From Panicum virgatum (lineage: Eukaryota > Streptophyta > Magnoliopsida > Poales > Poaceae), in contig NC_053139.1 in NCBI RefSeq assembly GCF_016808335.1, positions 19,220,782-19,284,781 of the forward strand: DNA of 64,000 nucleotides, given 5' to 3'. Positions 19,885-32,163 of this stretch are shown piece by piece. Every line of letters begins with the position of its first letter. Position 1 is the stretch's first letter. The notes under the pieces were generated by a model. That model saw nothing but the letters and a program-made list of their open reading frames with translations, ran no database searches and was not told the DNA's origin. The translations under genes were made by a program, and so were the position numbers.

Positions 19885-21490
19885 TGCCGCAACATCAAAA
19901 TGGGAGAAAGCTTAAAAAAACTAGATCTACTATCAATTCTATTGATGATTCCCCAACAATCTAGCTAAGAACAAAGACAACTACTTGGGAGTGTAGATGA
20001 TTGATGTAGCACATGACATACCAGAAGTGACACGAAGCATAGAAGAACACCCATTTGTTCCACAGCTAGTTAAGACTTGCTGCTATGTTGTCCTGTGTTC
20101 TCACCTGGCATCTGGGTACCGTATTTATACAGGACGCTGGCAGCTCTTAGCTTTCTATCCTAAATAGTTGGCAGGCTCTAATTTCTAGTTGGACTAATTA
20201 AATCTTGTTGTGGAGATGGACGCTTCATCTTTGCTATGTTCCACATTGTAGGTTGCTCATTGGCTATACGCCACGTGCTAGAAAGCATCAGCACGTGCAG
20301 TTTAATAATATATAATAGTGAGTCTTTTAATATATTGGATTATCTAACGTGGTTGTGGGTTGTTGGCAACTGCAAGTATTTAGTACATTTATATAGTGGT
20401 TGTTGCCGGATGTAAGAATTTAACGCACCCATAAAGTGATGTTAGTTGGCAGACGCAAGTATTTAATGCATATGTGCTAGTATGTATACCATCGTGGCCT
20501 ATGATGAGCAAGACATTATGGAACAGTTGGATTTGTTGGCAGCTACAAGTATTAAGTACATCCATATACTGGTGGCTTCCGGTTGTAAGAATTTAATGCG
20601 CCCATAAAGTGATGGTTGGTAGACACAAGTATTTATTGCATTTGTAATGGTCTGCATGTCGATCATGGCTCATGAGCTGGATGATATACAATTGTTGTTG
20701 GGTTGTTGGCATGCATAAGTATTTAATGCACTCATAGTGGTTGCTACTAGTTGTAAGAATTTAATGCACCCATAAAGTGGTTGTTAGCGGACGCAAGAAT
20801 TTAATGTATTGGTCTGCATGTCTATCATTGCTCATAAGCAACAAGACAGCTTGTACATGTCGTTGCTACAGCTTGATGCATCTTTACTTCATGCTCTTTG
20901 ATGCCTAATATAGTTTATCGGTTTTCGTGTGACGCCTCAACCCAAATTGGATGAGATCCAAAGCCACATCAACTTCTTCAATTTTTACTTACTCTCATAC
21001 TATAGTGTTGCTATCATTCTATATTTGTGCAACTCATCAAACAATTCTTCTTCTCGGCTAAGTCATCACTAGTATGATCTTTATTCTACATTGATAGTAT
21101 ATTGTATCGTGTCCTGACTACTGACTTTCCATGAGTTATATATTGTATGCGGGTAGACTAGCCAATCTATGCTACGACATCGGTTCGTTGTGACTTCGGG
21201 CTTTCTCTAGCTCTGCGTGCCGGTGCGGTGTTTTACCACGCCAAGCCCACCGAGGGATACCCTGAGATAGTAGATTTGTAGGCAGGGTGTCACTGAGATC
21301 ATGAACTCAAGGTGTAAGCCACACAAAGTTTTAAATAGGTCCGGGCAGCAAGTTGCGTAACATTGTACGTCCTGTTTGGTGGTTTGTGTTTTCTGAGGTT
21401 GTAGATTGCTTCGGAGGGGGTCCCTGTCCACCCTTATATAATATGGGGGATAGGGTTCCCAGTATCCTGGCTTGCTACAAGCTTAGGAGT
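19813..21490. repeat. Segmental duplication copy 2 (BURP promoter)
   Basis: This direct copy of 15588-18110 lacks the MITE-bearing insert. It holds the BURP exon 1 start and upstream DNA, so it is the copy still joined to the gene. It is cut at 21490 by a solo LTR and resumes at 24045-24110. Confidence 0.85.
20360..20860. repeat. Three-unit ~170-bp tandem repeat (copy 2)
   Basis: This is the same three-unit array as at 16930-17440, in the same order, without the TATG expansion. The three-unit state therefore predates the segmental duplication. Confidence 0.75.
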
Positions 21491-24044
21491 TGTAACACCA
21501 CCCCCCCTAAGCAAACCCTAACCGGGATGCCACCACCAACATATATCAACCCAAGAAGAATTTTTGGCAGCATCTCTCCTATTTTGACTTCAAGTGGAAG
21601 CAACACCAACATGATATATGATTTAGTAAGTGCACTAGCATGATAAAACAATCTAAAGAGAAGATAAACACCACCAGGATTTAGGAACAACTATCATGAT
21701 CCACAAGTCTAACACTTTAGTCTAACCAAATTCTAACACTATTCATATTACAACACAAGTTAAACTAGACAATAGTGTGAAAGAGTGATGTGAGCTGCTA
21801 ATTCCCCACCCCTTCATGCAAAAGCCACTCGGGTACCTAGGAATATAAAAGAGGGTGTGTGATGCGAGATCTCAGTAAGTAAAATGCTTTAACAAGCTAG
21901 TTAAACTACAAAGAGGAACAATAAGATATATCGAATCAAATAATACAACAACATAAAGGATGAGATTAACCGCCACCAATCCTTAGATAAGGATCACTTC
22001 TTACCAATATCTCCCAAAGCCACACTCCAAGACATACACAACACATCCCAAAATCACAATACAAATGCAATGCAATGCCATGTCTCTTGCCTTCATACCC
22101 AACAAGGTATGAAGCTACATCATTATGCCCAATAAACGATATTGTACCAGCATGGTCAGAATATAGGTTTGCGACATAACTCCATATGCCAATGCAATGA
22201 ATGAGATGCAATTGGATGCAATGCAAATGCCATATAAAGAAAAAGGAAAACCATATATATATATCTCAATAAGCATCTCCCTTGATAGAGAATAAAAACC
22301 ATTCCATTCCACCACCAAAAGCATCATTAGCCATAGATAAAGAATCATAGATTTTTCCATCGAATCCATAGAGAAGATATAACATACTAATTAAATAAAA
22401 TCAAATAGGTCATATTGTATTATTGTGGTTATGAATTTTTAATGTGGAGTTAGAATAAATAACAAGTTAAAGCGTGTAGCCATCACCGCTGTGTTTACTT
22501 GCCTCCAACAAAGAGATAACCACTTTAGGTGCGATCCGAGGCAATACCACCTGTTTGACAAAGCAAGACCAGATAACAACACATACCAATAAGCATTCCA
22601 ATAAGTAAAGTGCTCCTACGCCCCCTCCCAAACCACTATTCAACCCAAACATCGAAAAGACCACAAGACAATTGCAGCACTGCTGCTTCACTTTTTTGTA
22701 ACTTTTAATCTACAAAAGATATGATAGCAAAAGAATATATTATTGGAATGTAATGATAAAGACCTAAAACTTTCATGGGGGAACTTTATTTTTATTATGG
22801 CTTTAAGATGGTCAAATCTGCAGCTGAAAACAGAACTTTAAATCTGCCCAGAAATCAGGATAGCAAGCCCAATAATTATGTACTCCCTCCATTCAGTTTT
22901 AATTGATATATTTCTATATGGCACAATGACCAAGGGCACCAAGTGTGCTTATCAATCTAATAAATGCAACATGGACTTTTTTGTTGGTCCTCCAATATTT
23001 TAACTGGAAACTCCTCGTTACTAATTCTATTTATTGCCAGAACCCATGCCAATAGCAAATATAGCTATCATTTTTGAATATTTGAGTTTTTGAAATATAG
23101 CTATCAAAAGTGAATGGAGGGAGTATCTCCAAATCTGTATATCCAAATATTATGAAACTTCATCAGAAGGTAGATAACTCCATAGCCACCAACTTTGGTA
23201 GTACGAACTTTTGCTAAAAGGGTCAATAAGATGGCCTAAAAAGGGCTCAATCTAAACTCAACTTTCTGCTGACAAAATAGGAAGATTGATTTTATAAATC
23301 TAATACAATCTTTACCAATTTGGAAAGGTAATGAAAAGTCCTACAAGTTTCTCAAGGCTGAAAAGTCTAATTATGCCTTTAAGGTTTTCAGAAACCTCCT
23401 TGATCCAGCTTTGTCCAGATTTTCGTTAGAAAATGACAGCTAGCTCATAAAATCTATGTCTCTCAAATCTCTTGGGATAAAATCACAAAATTTCACGAGC
23501 TACTAAATCTGAATGTACCCTACAACTTTGTTGTTCACCCCATGATTTATTTCGGCTTCTAAGTGGCCCAAATCATCCTCTCAACTAAGCTACAGTAAAA
23601 TAGTGAATCTAAAATCCTAGAGAGACACCAAAACGTCCATTCGCCCCACCAATCCACTAAAACTCAAGGGCAAACTCCATCATGAATGCCTAATTAGTGT
23701 AGGAAAAGGGCAAATCTATCTCACCTTGGGCGTCCCCCAAACCCTAGCCAAGGGGAGTGTGGGAAAAAGCAAATCCGTCCCAAAGATGCACCTCCTCGAG
23801 CTCCTCTTACTCTCCTCGTTTTGTTTTGCTACTCCTCTCTAAGGATTGGGTGATGTAGTGGGGGATGTAGGGAGGAGCATCCATGGGAGGAGGAGGAGAA
23901 AGAGAACGAGAAAGAAAACAAGAAGAGGAAGGAGAAGGTGTTGGGTCTGGGGAGGAGATGGCGTGGGGAGGAGTAGAAGTGGGCTAGATGGGCCTTGACT
24001 CTTCTCCCTCTAAAAGCCCTTTTCTTATTTTTCTTGGTATTATA
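21491..24044. mobile_element. Solo LTR, ~2.55 kb
   Basis: The insert starts TGTAACACCA and ends TGGTATTATA (imperfect inverted ends, differing at likely C-to-T/G-to-A sites), with GGAGT duplicated on both sides (21486-21490, 24045-24049). Duplication copy 1 shows the empty site (CGGAGTTCTACC near 18030). No internal domain is present. It has only short ORFs and hosts a Stowaway MITE. Confidence 0.85.
22881..23125. mobile_element. Stowaway-type MITE
   Basis: Inverted ends CTCCCTCCATTCAGTTTT and AAAAGTGAATGGAGGGAG are flanked by TA (22881-22882, 23124-23125). The interior is non-coding. Confidence 0.9.
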
Positions 24045-24110
24045 GGAGTTCTACCTGTACTATGTCCGGTAGTACCCTTCTGTACCTACTAGTCCTACTC
24101 ATATCCATCT

Positions 24111-25080
24111 ACATGCAAAGTCCTACCAGAGCCATATGTCATATTCCATGAAAAACCCTTTGCACATATGCTGCTTGATATTCTGTTGAGTTTTGTCAAA
24201 TTGTGTGACCCTAGAGAGATGCTTTTCATGCTTCCTCGATCATAAGCACGCACACGTCCCATCCAATTGCTACATTCCTACACTAGGAATTGGCACCACC
24301 ACCCATTCATTCCACATAATAAGTGCTCCATGTCTTGGTGATCTCTCTCGTAGAACATCCCTGAAATAAAATAAAGTCAGATTATGGTTGCCCCAAAAAA
24401 AGAAAAGATGGCATGCCAAAGAAGCATGACCCAAAAAAAAAGAGAAAGAGAAAAAGGGGTAGCCATGTCTCAAAAAAAAGAAGAAGAAAGAGACATAGGG
24501 ATGATTCGAGAGAGAAAAGCCATTAGGAGTAAGTCATATCCATCCATCCATCCATCCACTCATACACTTGCACCTTTTGATCGAGATTGCATGACTTGTT
24601 TCTCCATGGATCATCTCTTTGACTTTACAATAAATAGAATACAAGTGTGCCCTGTACTTATCCTACCTTGAGCTCCATAAAGGCTTGTAGTAGTAGGGAA
24701 GATCAAAGGCAGATACTGCCCTGGTAAGGAAATACAAGATGAGTGCCTCGAGAGAGTTATCCTGGGAGCTTTGCCATGTTTTCAAATTTTTTTTCAAAAA
24801 GTATCTCCAGATGGATTGCGGATCTATGAACAAGTAAGTATCACTCTATGCACCGTTCTAACTTTCAACAACCCAAGACAAGGAGATAGCTAAAAAGCCC
24901 CATGAAGGAGTAAGGTAATTGAGCAAAGGTATGCTAACCGACTTATTTAAGCTTATAGATGAATCCCTTTGCTTCAGACTATGACATGATAGGTAAGGTA
25001 TGAGTCAAAGTGATTTTTTGATCAATAACCTGATTTGTCCTACTTTGCTTGGGACGAGCAAAGGACAGCTTGGGGGATCT
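24111..25080 (+). mobile_element. 3' internal region of a gypsy element
   Basis: Non-coding sequence with A-rich AAAAAAAGAAAAG stretches (~24395-24495) and a CATC microsatellite (~24540) leads to CTTGGGACGAGCAAAGGACAGC and the purine-rich TTGGGGG just before the LTR at 25081. This wording is typical of the DNA before the 3' LTR in Athila-like elements. The left boundary is uncertain. Confidence 0.55.
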
Positions 25081-26626
25081 TGTTGACGCTCACTAATGAT
25101 CATTTCCAGGCGTCAATTTGATTAGAAAATCATTAGAGTTTGCATTTCTTACACGCATCCTTATCCAATATAGTCCCTAAACCACACTTTACCTTTTAGA
25201 ATATGCAAGTTGTGTTTTAAAGCTAATATGCAGGTTGCAAGCATACTTTGGCCCGACATAAAATCGCAAAAATTATTAGAGCACCGATTCAGGCTCAGAT
25301 GGACCAAAAGTGATGCAAGAACCCAATTCAAACAAGTCAATACAGGCCAACCTCAGCGTAGATCAGACAAAGAGGCTCAAGACAGCCCACCAGAAGAAGT
25401 TGGGGGCGGTTGGTGGCCCGGGCAGGCCGATCGACCTACCTGGTCGGCCGACCTGGCCCGTGGGCCCCACTGCCTCAACCAGGGCACGTGGCGCTTCCCC
25501 ATTGGTCCCCTACGTCAGTTGTGCTGGCTTCACCCTGTGACTCCCTGCTATAAATACAAGGGGGGGGGGGGTGTGGAGAATAGGACACACACACACACAC
25601 CACACACAACTCACCTCTCCTCTCTTGCATTCCTTGCATAGTCTTTAGGCTTAGTGGAGTTCAGGAGAAGTCTAGGAGTCATCGAGTCGTCGGTGTTTCT
25701 CGAGAGTCTAGTATGGGTTCATCTTTAGCTCTCTCTTGTAATATTCGGTTGTTTGTAATAGAATTAGACTATGTTTACTGATATTTACTTAAAATATATT
25801 CTGAGTTATCGAGTATATGCTTCTTGTCATGGTTGCGTTATCATTCTTTGCTTGCATTGTATGATCGCCTTGTGCTAGAGATGGTTAGTCTTTTGTTCTT
25901 AGAACTCTATCAACTGCTCCAGTATTCGTATGATTGCTCTAGTGTGATGTCTGTCCATCCGGAGGGTGGGGGCTCCGCGCGGGACACTAGAGTATCCCTT
26001 ACTAGTGTAGATATGGTGTCTAGATTAGCTAAGTGTTGCTGGATATCAACTATACCCACAGTTTGTAGAGGTAGCCTGCAGGTGGTGATAGCCCTGTCCG
26101 AGCCTTTTAGTAATCCTCCACGTTCGGTATGGGGGGTAGGAGGTACATAAAGTCGCCGGGGTGTACGGGCTCCTCCTGTCGCTTCGATAGTGATCTCCCT
26201 GTTGTGTAGTTTAATCTCTGACGAGCTAACCAATGAGAAAGTGTAGATATAGCTAGCCTAGCACAGCTGACTCGAGCTCTGACTTTTACCTTGCTCCCGG
26301 CCTAAAGCATCTTTTATCTTTCTTTTTATTTATTTATTCAAGAGGATAGTTTGTGTGTGTGTCACACTACCTCCTACCATGTTATTATCTTACCCCTATT
26401 TATGCATGAGAATATCCAATCTAGATAGAATTCACCCACTAATCTATATATTCTCTCAATCACCGCCTTCCCTGCGGAAATATAAATGACACCCCGGTAT
26501 ACTCCCGGTTAAAATGCTACAGCGGTATTCCGTGCGCTTGCGGATTCATTCGTGGTTCATGAAATACTGCCACCCCAAATTAGCGTCTGCGGGCGTCATC
26601 ACTGGTGACGTTGGTAGGCGCCAACA
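25081..26626 (+). mobile_element. Gypsy LTR (1.55 kb)
   Basis: It starts TGTTGACGC and ends GGCGCCAACA. A TATA box (GCTATAAATACAAG) lies near 25549, followed by a G10 run and a CA microsatellite. It is related to the decayed LTR at 6169-7545. It follows a polypurine-like stretch and so reads as a 3' LTR, yet it is joined directly to a pol fragment on its right. Confidence 0.75.
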
Positions 26627-27139
26627 GTCTCCTAGCCAAGGATGTTCCTTTCCAATTCACAGATGAGTTTCATAAAGCCTTTAACACTCTCAAAAACGCA
26701 CTCATCTCAGCTCCAATCATCCGACCCCCAGATTGGAAGCTCCCGTTTGAGATCATGTGTGATGCTAGTGACTATGCGGTGGGGGCCGTACTTGGTCAAA
26801 CCAAGGATAAGAAACATCACACGATTGCGTACGCCAGCAAGACACTCACTAGAGCTCAGCTCAATTACGCCACAATAGAAAAAGAGCTCCTAGCAGTCGT
26901 CTTTGCTATCGACAAGTTTAGATCCTATCTAGTGGGGACAAAGGTCATTGTCTATACATACCATGCTGCACTCAAGTACCTCTTCACTAAGAAGGATGCT
27001 AAACCAAAGTTGATCAGATGGATTCTCCAACTCCAAGAGTTTGATTTAGAAATTAAAGATAAGAAAGGAGTAGAGAATTTAGTGGCGGATCATTTATCGC
27101 GCATGACCAACACAAATACCCAAGATCCGCCGATAAATG
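26627..27139 (+). pseudogene. Gypsy pol fragment: end of reverse transcriptase and RNase H
   Basis: The frame starts abruptly at [10 protein letters not shown], passes [19 protein letters not shown] (RNase H start, first Asp present), [21 protein letters not shown] (catalytic Glu region) and ends near VADHLSRM. The usual TDHAALKYL motif reads TYHAALKYL, so a catalytic-type Asp is Tyr. The left side is cut by the LTR end at 26626. The right side is cut at 27140 where the LARD LTR starts; the last residues WQNRLN are LTR sequence. Confidence 0.85.
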
Positions 27140-29635
27140 TGTGGCAAAACCGCCTAAATTAATCCGGCTCAAGTGCTTTAACCCTCACCTTTATTGATGA
27201 AATGGTTAACACGCACTTTAAACGCACTTTAAACAGTCTGTCGGGTAAAATCCCGATGCAACCACTGTATTTCCGATCAAAACAACATATCTCACACGAA
27301 GGTGAGCCCAGAGATTACAACAGCCATAAATTTTACAACACAACTTCAATAGTAAATGTTATTACAAATTGAGTTTGAGAATTCAAACGGAGTACCTCAG
27401 AAATTTGAAAGTAGATAAGTTCCACAGAGTTTAAAAAAAATCGGAAAAAAAACGACAACTAGCGACGATATATGATATCATGATGAAGCCCGTACATGAC
27501 GTCAATATCACCAAGCATCCCAAAAAATTACCTAAAAATAAAGTCACAAGCAAGACTGAGTATACTAATACTTAGCAAGGCTGACCCGACTAAGGGTATA
27601 TAATATCCATTTAACTAGACATGCAAGGCTTGTGAAGGCTCTGGGGGTTCTTTTGTTGAAAAGTAACAAAGAGTAGGTTCTTAATTTCAAGTTTTAGCTT
27701 TCAGATTCTAGTTTCATTAGCCATTCTAGGTAAGCACCTATCTATACAAACATGATAGAGAATTTAATTTCATCCAACAAGATTGAGTATCATCTTTTTT
27801 TCACTTCTTACTCTATGTGGCAAAGAGATCAAGCAATCTCAATTTCCGCGAGAAACGGACGAGTCTGAATCGAATTTCCACCTTGCAAGGGTAAACCTAA
27901 CACACACGCTTGGAGCACTGTCAAGTCACTCCCAAGCAACCGTTTGCTTCTCATTCCGGTTCATGGATCAGTGCCACTCTCCCCGACTACAGGGAACCTC
28001 CACATCCCTGCACCCGTGGTGTTGGGCAATAAAAATAAAATCCTATTTCTAAGGGAGAGTGGGAGGTATGTCCACTTGCCGGGCCGATCAGTTACTAGGC
28101 TTACCGCGTACCATATTTACGACATGTGGCTAGTACTTTCAAACGCTTAACCAATGTTACCACACACTGCGGCCTTAGCAATTTTATCAACACATACATA
28201 TTTCAACCATGAAGCTTGTAACCAAATCCATCCATGGTCCTTATAGTGATTGCAAGAATGTAAACAATTAATTCCTATAGAGCTCGCGAGTGACAAGCAA
28301 TCACTCGACTTTTACCGGTCCTATTACCATTGCATCTATGTGGACTCAATTTCTAATGTTCAATCAATAGGTACCTAGAATTATGCAGCTAAGGTTTTCA
28401 TTTAACTCCAATAACTTAAATGCACAAGTAAATAGAAATAGTAGGTTGCATAATTTAAAATAATGGGATTATGCACCGGGGCTTACCTTTAGTGACTTTG
28501 CTAAAGCTATTAGCCTTTGGCTCTTCCGAACTTTGGTTCTTCCGAATCTGGGTTCGGGACCTCAGTTAATTCAGCGATGTTGGCCTAAGCTTCAGAAATA
28601 TCCCCATCTGGTTCCTGGATGAGTTCGTACGTTCCGTCTGCTAACGATATTGCCTCTATATGGGATGCAATATTTCAAGTTATTGAAATGCTAACTTTTT
28701 ATAGCTTTCCTTCACTGTAAAGTTGTAATCTAATAATCAAACAATCGAGATTAACTATGTCAAGTACTCTCTTCTGTAACTCACTAATCATGACTTCATA
28801 AAATAGCAAAACTAGCTACACTAAGTAACATGGTTTGAATTCAAATTAAAGTTTAAAAAATTAAAGTTAGAAAGGAGATTAACAACAAAGTTCAGGCTCA
28901 AACATGGTAACGAGGTCACACAATCTTTTCAAAGTAACTACACTTGGACTTGGGCTATCATTTAACAGAAGAAATATTTCAGTTAAACAGCCCTAGAACA
29001 TGATTTATTTCTACAGAACCGACCACTATAGCACTGGAGCTACAAATTTAAATGAGCACTAGTCAAGAATCATCCAAACTTCTGTAATTTTATCAGGATT
29101 TTATCCCTAAAAGATCAGTGTTACCAAAATAAATAAAAAACAGCCCTAACATATCAAGATCTATTTAAATCTAAAGTTCCAGACATAACTAAGTGCTGAA
29201 ACTTCATGGACATGCTATAATCTTCAAAAGAATCACTCAAGAATATTTCCACAATTTTCCATGTACAAAAACTATTACTTATGAATTAACCTTAAAACTC
29301 AAACATAAATTTCAAAACTCAAGCTAGACAGTACTACTGCACTTCCAAATTTTACTAGAGCTTACATGCATCTATTAAAGACTATGATAAAAGATGCGCC
29401 ATAAACTCTAACAGCAACTTGCTTGAATAAATATCAAAGATACAAGCAACATATCACTAAAGTAGCTAGGATCTCATGCTCTAGTCATACACTGGGTCTA
29501 CAAATTTTACACAAGTGCATACATAGCACATAGGTTATATGGTTCAAAGATAAAGTCCAGCACAGCTATGGTTCATGAGATAGAAATAAAACACCCGTTT
29601 CCTAATATTTAATCTACAGCACAAACCAATGGGAT

Positions 29636-31097
29636 TGAAAGGATCGGGTGCTCTAGCCTAAGAGGGGGAGGGGGTGAATTAGGCACTATTCAAAACCTAG
29701 ACCTATGGCTCCAACTAGTTTGCACGAAACTTAAACTAAAATATGCTATCTAGATGTGCAACTATGGTTGTTCTAGTGTGAAACCCCTATCCTAAAAGAG
29801 TTTAGCAACCTATAGCCTTTCCTATCAAGAAACTACTCTATGAAAGTAAAGGCACACAAATTGCTAGTATTAAATGCAAAAGCTTAAAGAGCGGGATAGG
29901 AGATAGCAAACTCTTGACACGGGTGTTTATCCCGTGGTTCGGTTAGCCACAAAGGCACACCTACATCCACGTTGTTATAGCACTCACTAAGAGTATTTGC
30001 TACTCGGCCACCCAGTCTCTTCCGTGAACACAATCACGGTCACCTTGGCCCCGGGTTCCACTAAGGAGCTTCTCTACAAAGGATGGGGGTCTCCACGTCC
30101 TCCACACAAAGTGTCGTTGCTGCTCCACACCAAGTCGGAGGGTCGATGATGTTGCCGGCGAGCTTCACAGCTCCAAGGGGCCGGCGCACCAAGCTTCTTC
30201 TTTTGGTTCACTAAGGAACCATAGCACAAGGGCTCAAAGCCTTGCAATCTCACTCACTAGGAGCTAATCCTTTACACAACACTCTCAAATTGTGCTAAGG
30301 GCTAAGGATATGATCTTGATGCTCTTGTATGGCTTGGAGATGTTCTTGGGTGTGTGTGGGATGTCCAGCAACTCCAGCAAGCTTCAAATGGCCGGGGGAA
30401 GGCATATATATAGGCCACACACTTGAACTAGCCATTTGGAGCCGTTAGCAGCTTTCCTGCGTGGGCATCGGAACTTCCGGTACTTATGCATCGGTTGTTC
30501 CGGTCACTCACAGGCTGAAACTAGCCGTTGGCTTCTCTGCGCTTCTGCAGCTGAGTTGGCACCCACCGGTTTAACCGATGACATAGTGTCGGTTCAACCG
30601 GTGCCTCTTGATCTCCAAGTAGCCGTTGCCATTGCTAACATCATTGCACCGACGCCTTGATCCGACGCACCACCGGTTAAACCGGTGCTGAAGACTTTGC
30701 TTCTGCTCGCTTGACATCGTCTCTGGACCATGGTACACTGAATGCACCGATGCCTATCTTGAAGCCGTCGGTTCAACCGGTGCTTCACTTCTTTCTACAC
30801 TTGATCTCCAGAGGTGCTCAGTCCTGCACAAATGCCAAGGCGTCGGATCTTCCGACAACCATCAGATGCACCGATGCTTTAGGCATCGGTTCTTCCGGTG
30901 CTACTAATTTCAGTAGAACTCGTCCAATTCAGCATTTCTTTGAGTTCTTTCTTCGCGTTTTGCTTTGCATGGCCTTTTTACTTCATCCCTGGGATCTAGA
31001 AATGTTCACTTAATGAAAGCATTAATCCCATTGATTGTGTTGTCCATCGATCACCAAAATCACTCGAAATGGCATAAATGGTGCCATGTTCGTTACA
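29636..31097 (-). repeat. Copia 3' LTR (left)
   Basis: 1462 bp. It contains a cluster of near-palindromes built on CCGGTT and AACCGG between about 30470 and 30905. It differs from the other LTR by scattered substitutions, many C/T or G/A. Confidence 0.85.
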
Positions 31098-31138
31098 GGG
31101 ATTCAGTGCAAACTCACAAAAACAAATTTATAGATCTA
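31098..31138. repeat. 41-bp copy of host flank inside the copia element
   Basis: This segment (GGGATTCAGTGCAAACTCAC, then AAAAACAAATTTATAGATCTA) matches the LARD sequence flanking the right copia LTR (35625 on) and the same place in LTR-B and LTR-C. It occupies the position where the element's polypurine tract should be. Confidence 0.8.
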
Positions 31139-32163
31139 GGGAGTTAGTTCCATGACTCATGATCCAATTGTATGATATCAATGAAGATACCAATTGAAAA
31201 TTTCACTATGGTGGATCACAAAATCATGAAACTAGCATGACATGAGCTAAGCTCTCCATAAGTATGTGCACAAAATGATAATGTGAAAATCAAGTGCACA
31301 ACTAGATGTTATAACTAGAGTGCTTAGATCATATCATGCACGGAGGTAGCTCTAAAATAAATAGGATAAGACAAAGATACCAATTGAATGAATTTAGAAC
31401 CTTGCATACCTCTGGGGATTTTTTTTTGCCTTGCATGTACCAATTGAAAGTGACTTGCAACCAATTGAAAGTCTTTAAACAAAGAGCACTTGGTACACCA
31501 AGGTTAAGCAAATATATGAGCACATAGCCTATGAACTTAGATATGAGCATTTAAGTTCAATAGATCATGGCTCAATATGCATGAAAGCACAATCTATCTT
31601 ATCACTCTTATAGAGTTGTTTGTTCATATTAATTGTGAGAAACATTCTCTTAGAGTGTTAACTCTACGTGAGACTACAAAAGATAAATTTACAAACATGT
31701 TAGTCTCAAAATCACAAGCCATAGGATGAACTCCCCCTAAATGTGTGTATTTAGTGTTTGAATCACCAAGCAAATGTATGCACATTGATTTTGACACAAT
31801 CAGGAAGTTTACCCTATAGCTTGTGTTCATGGTACACATATGAAATACATACCTCATGAAGTCCATGTACCATGAAGGGTAACCTGGTGTAGCTTTCTAC
31901 ACACTTATCAAACCATGTAGGTTGTTCATGGGTTAGAATCATGACACAAGCAACCCACCATATATAACACTAGGAGATGCAATATGCAAACATCCTAGCA
32001 AAAGTAATGGAGCTACATGATGCTTGAATTGAAATCTAGCTACCATTATCTTATGGGGGACTTGGGCAATAAATGTCCAAGTTGTGAGCTTAGCTACTTT
32101 GGCTTGAACCTTCACTTTAACTTGTGAGCTAAGCCTCTAAATCCCCCGAAGCCGTCCTTGGCT
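31139..32163. other. Copia internal non-coding region
   Basis: About 1 kb of AT-rich sequence between the end of gag and the left LTR. No pol motifs were found in any frame. Confidence 0.5.
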
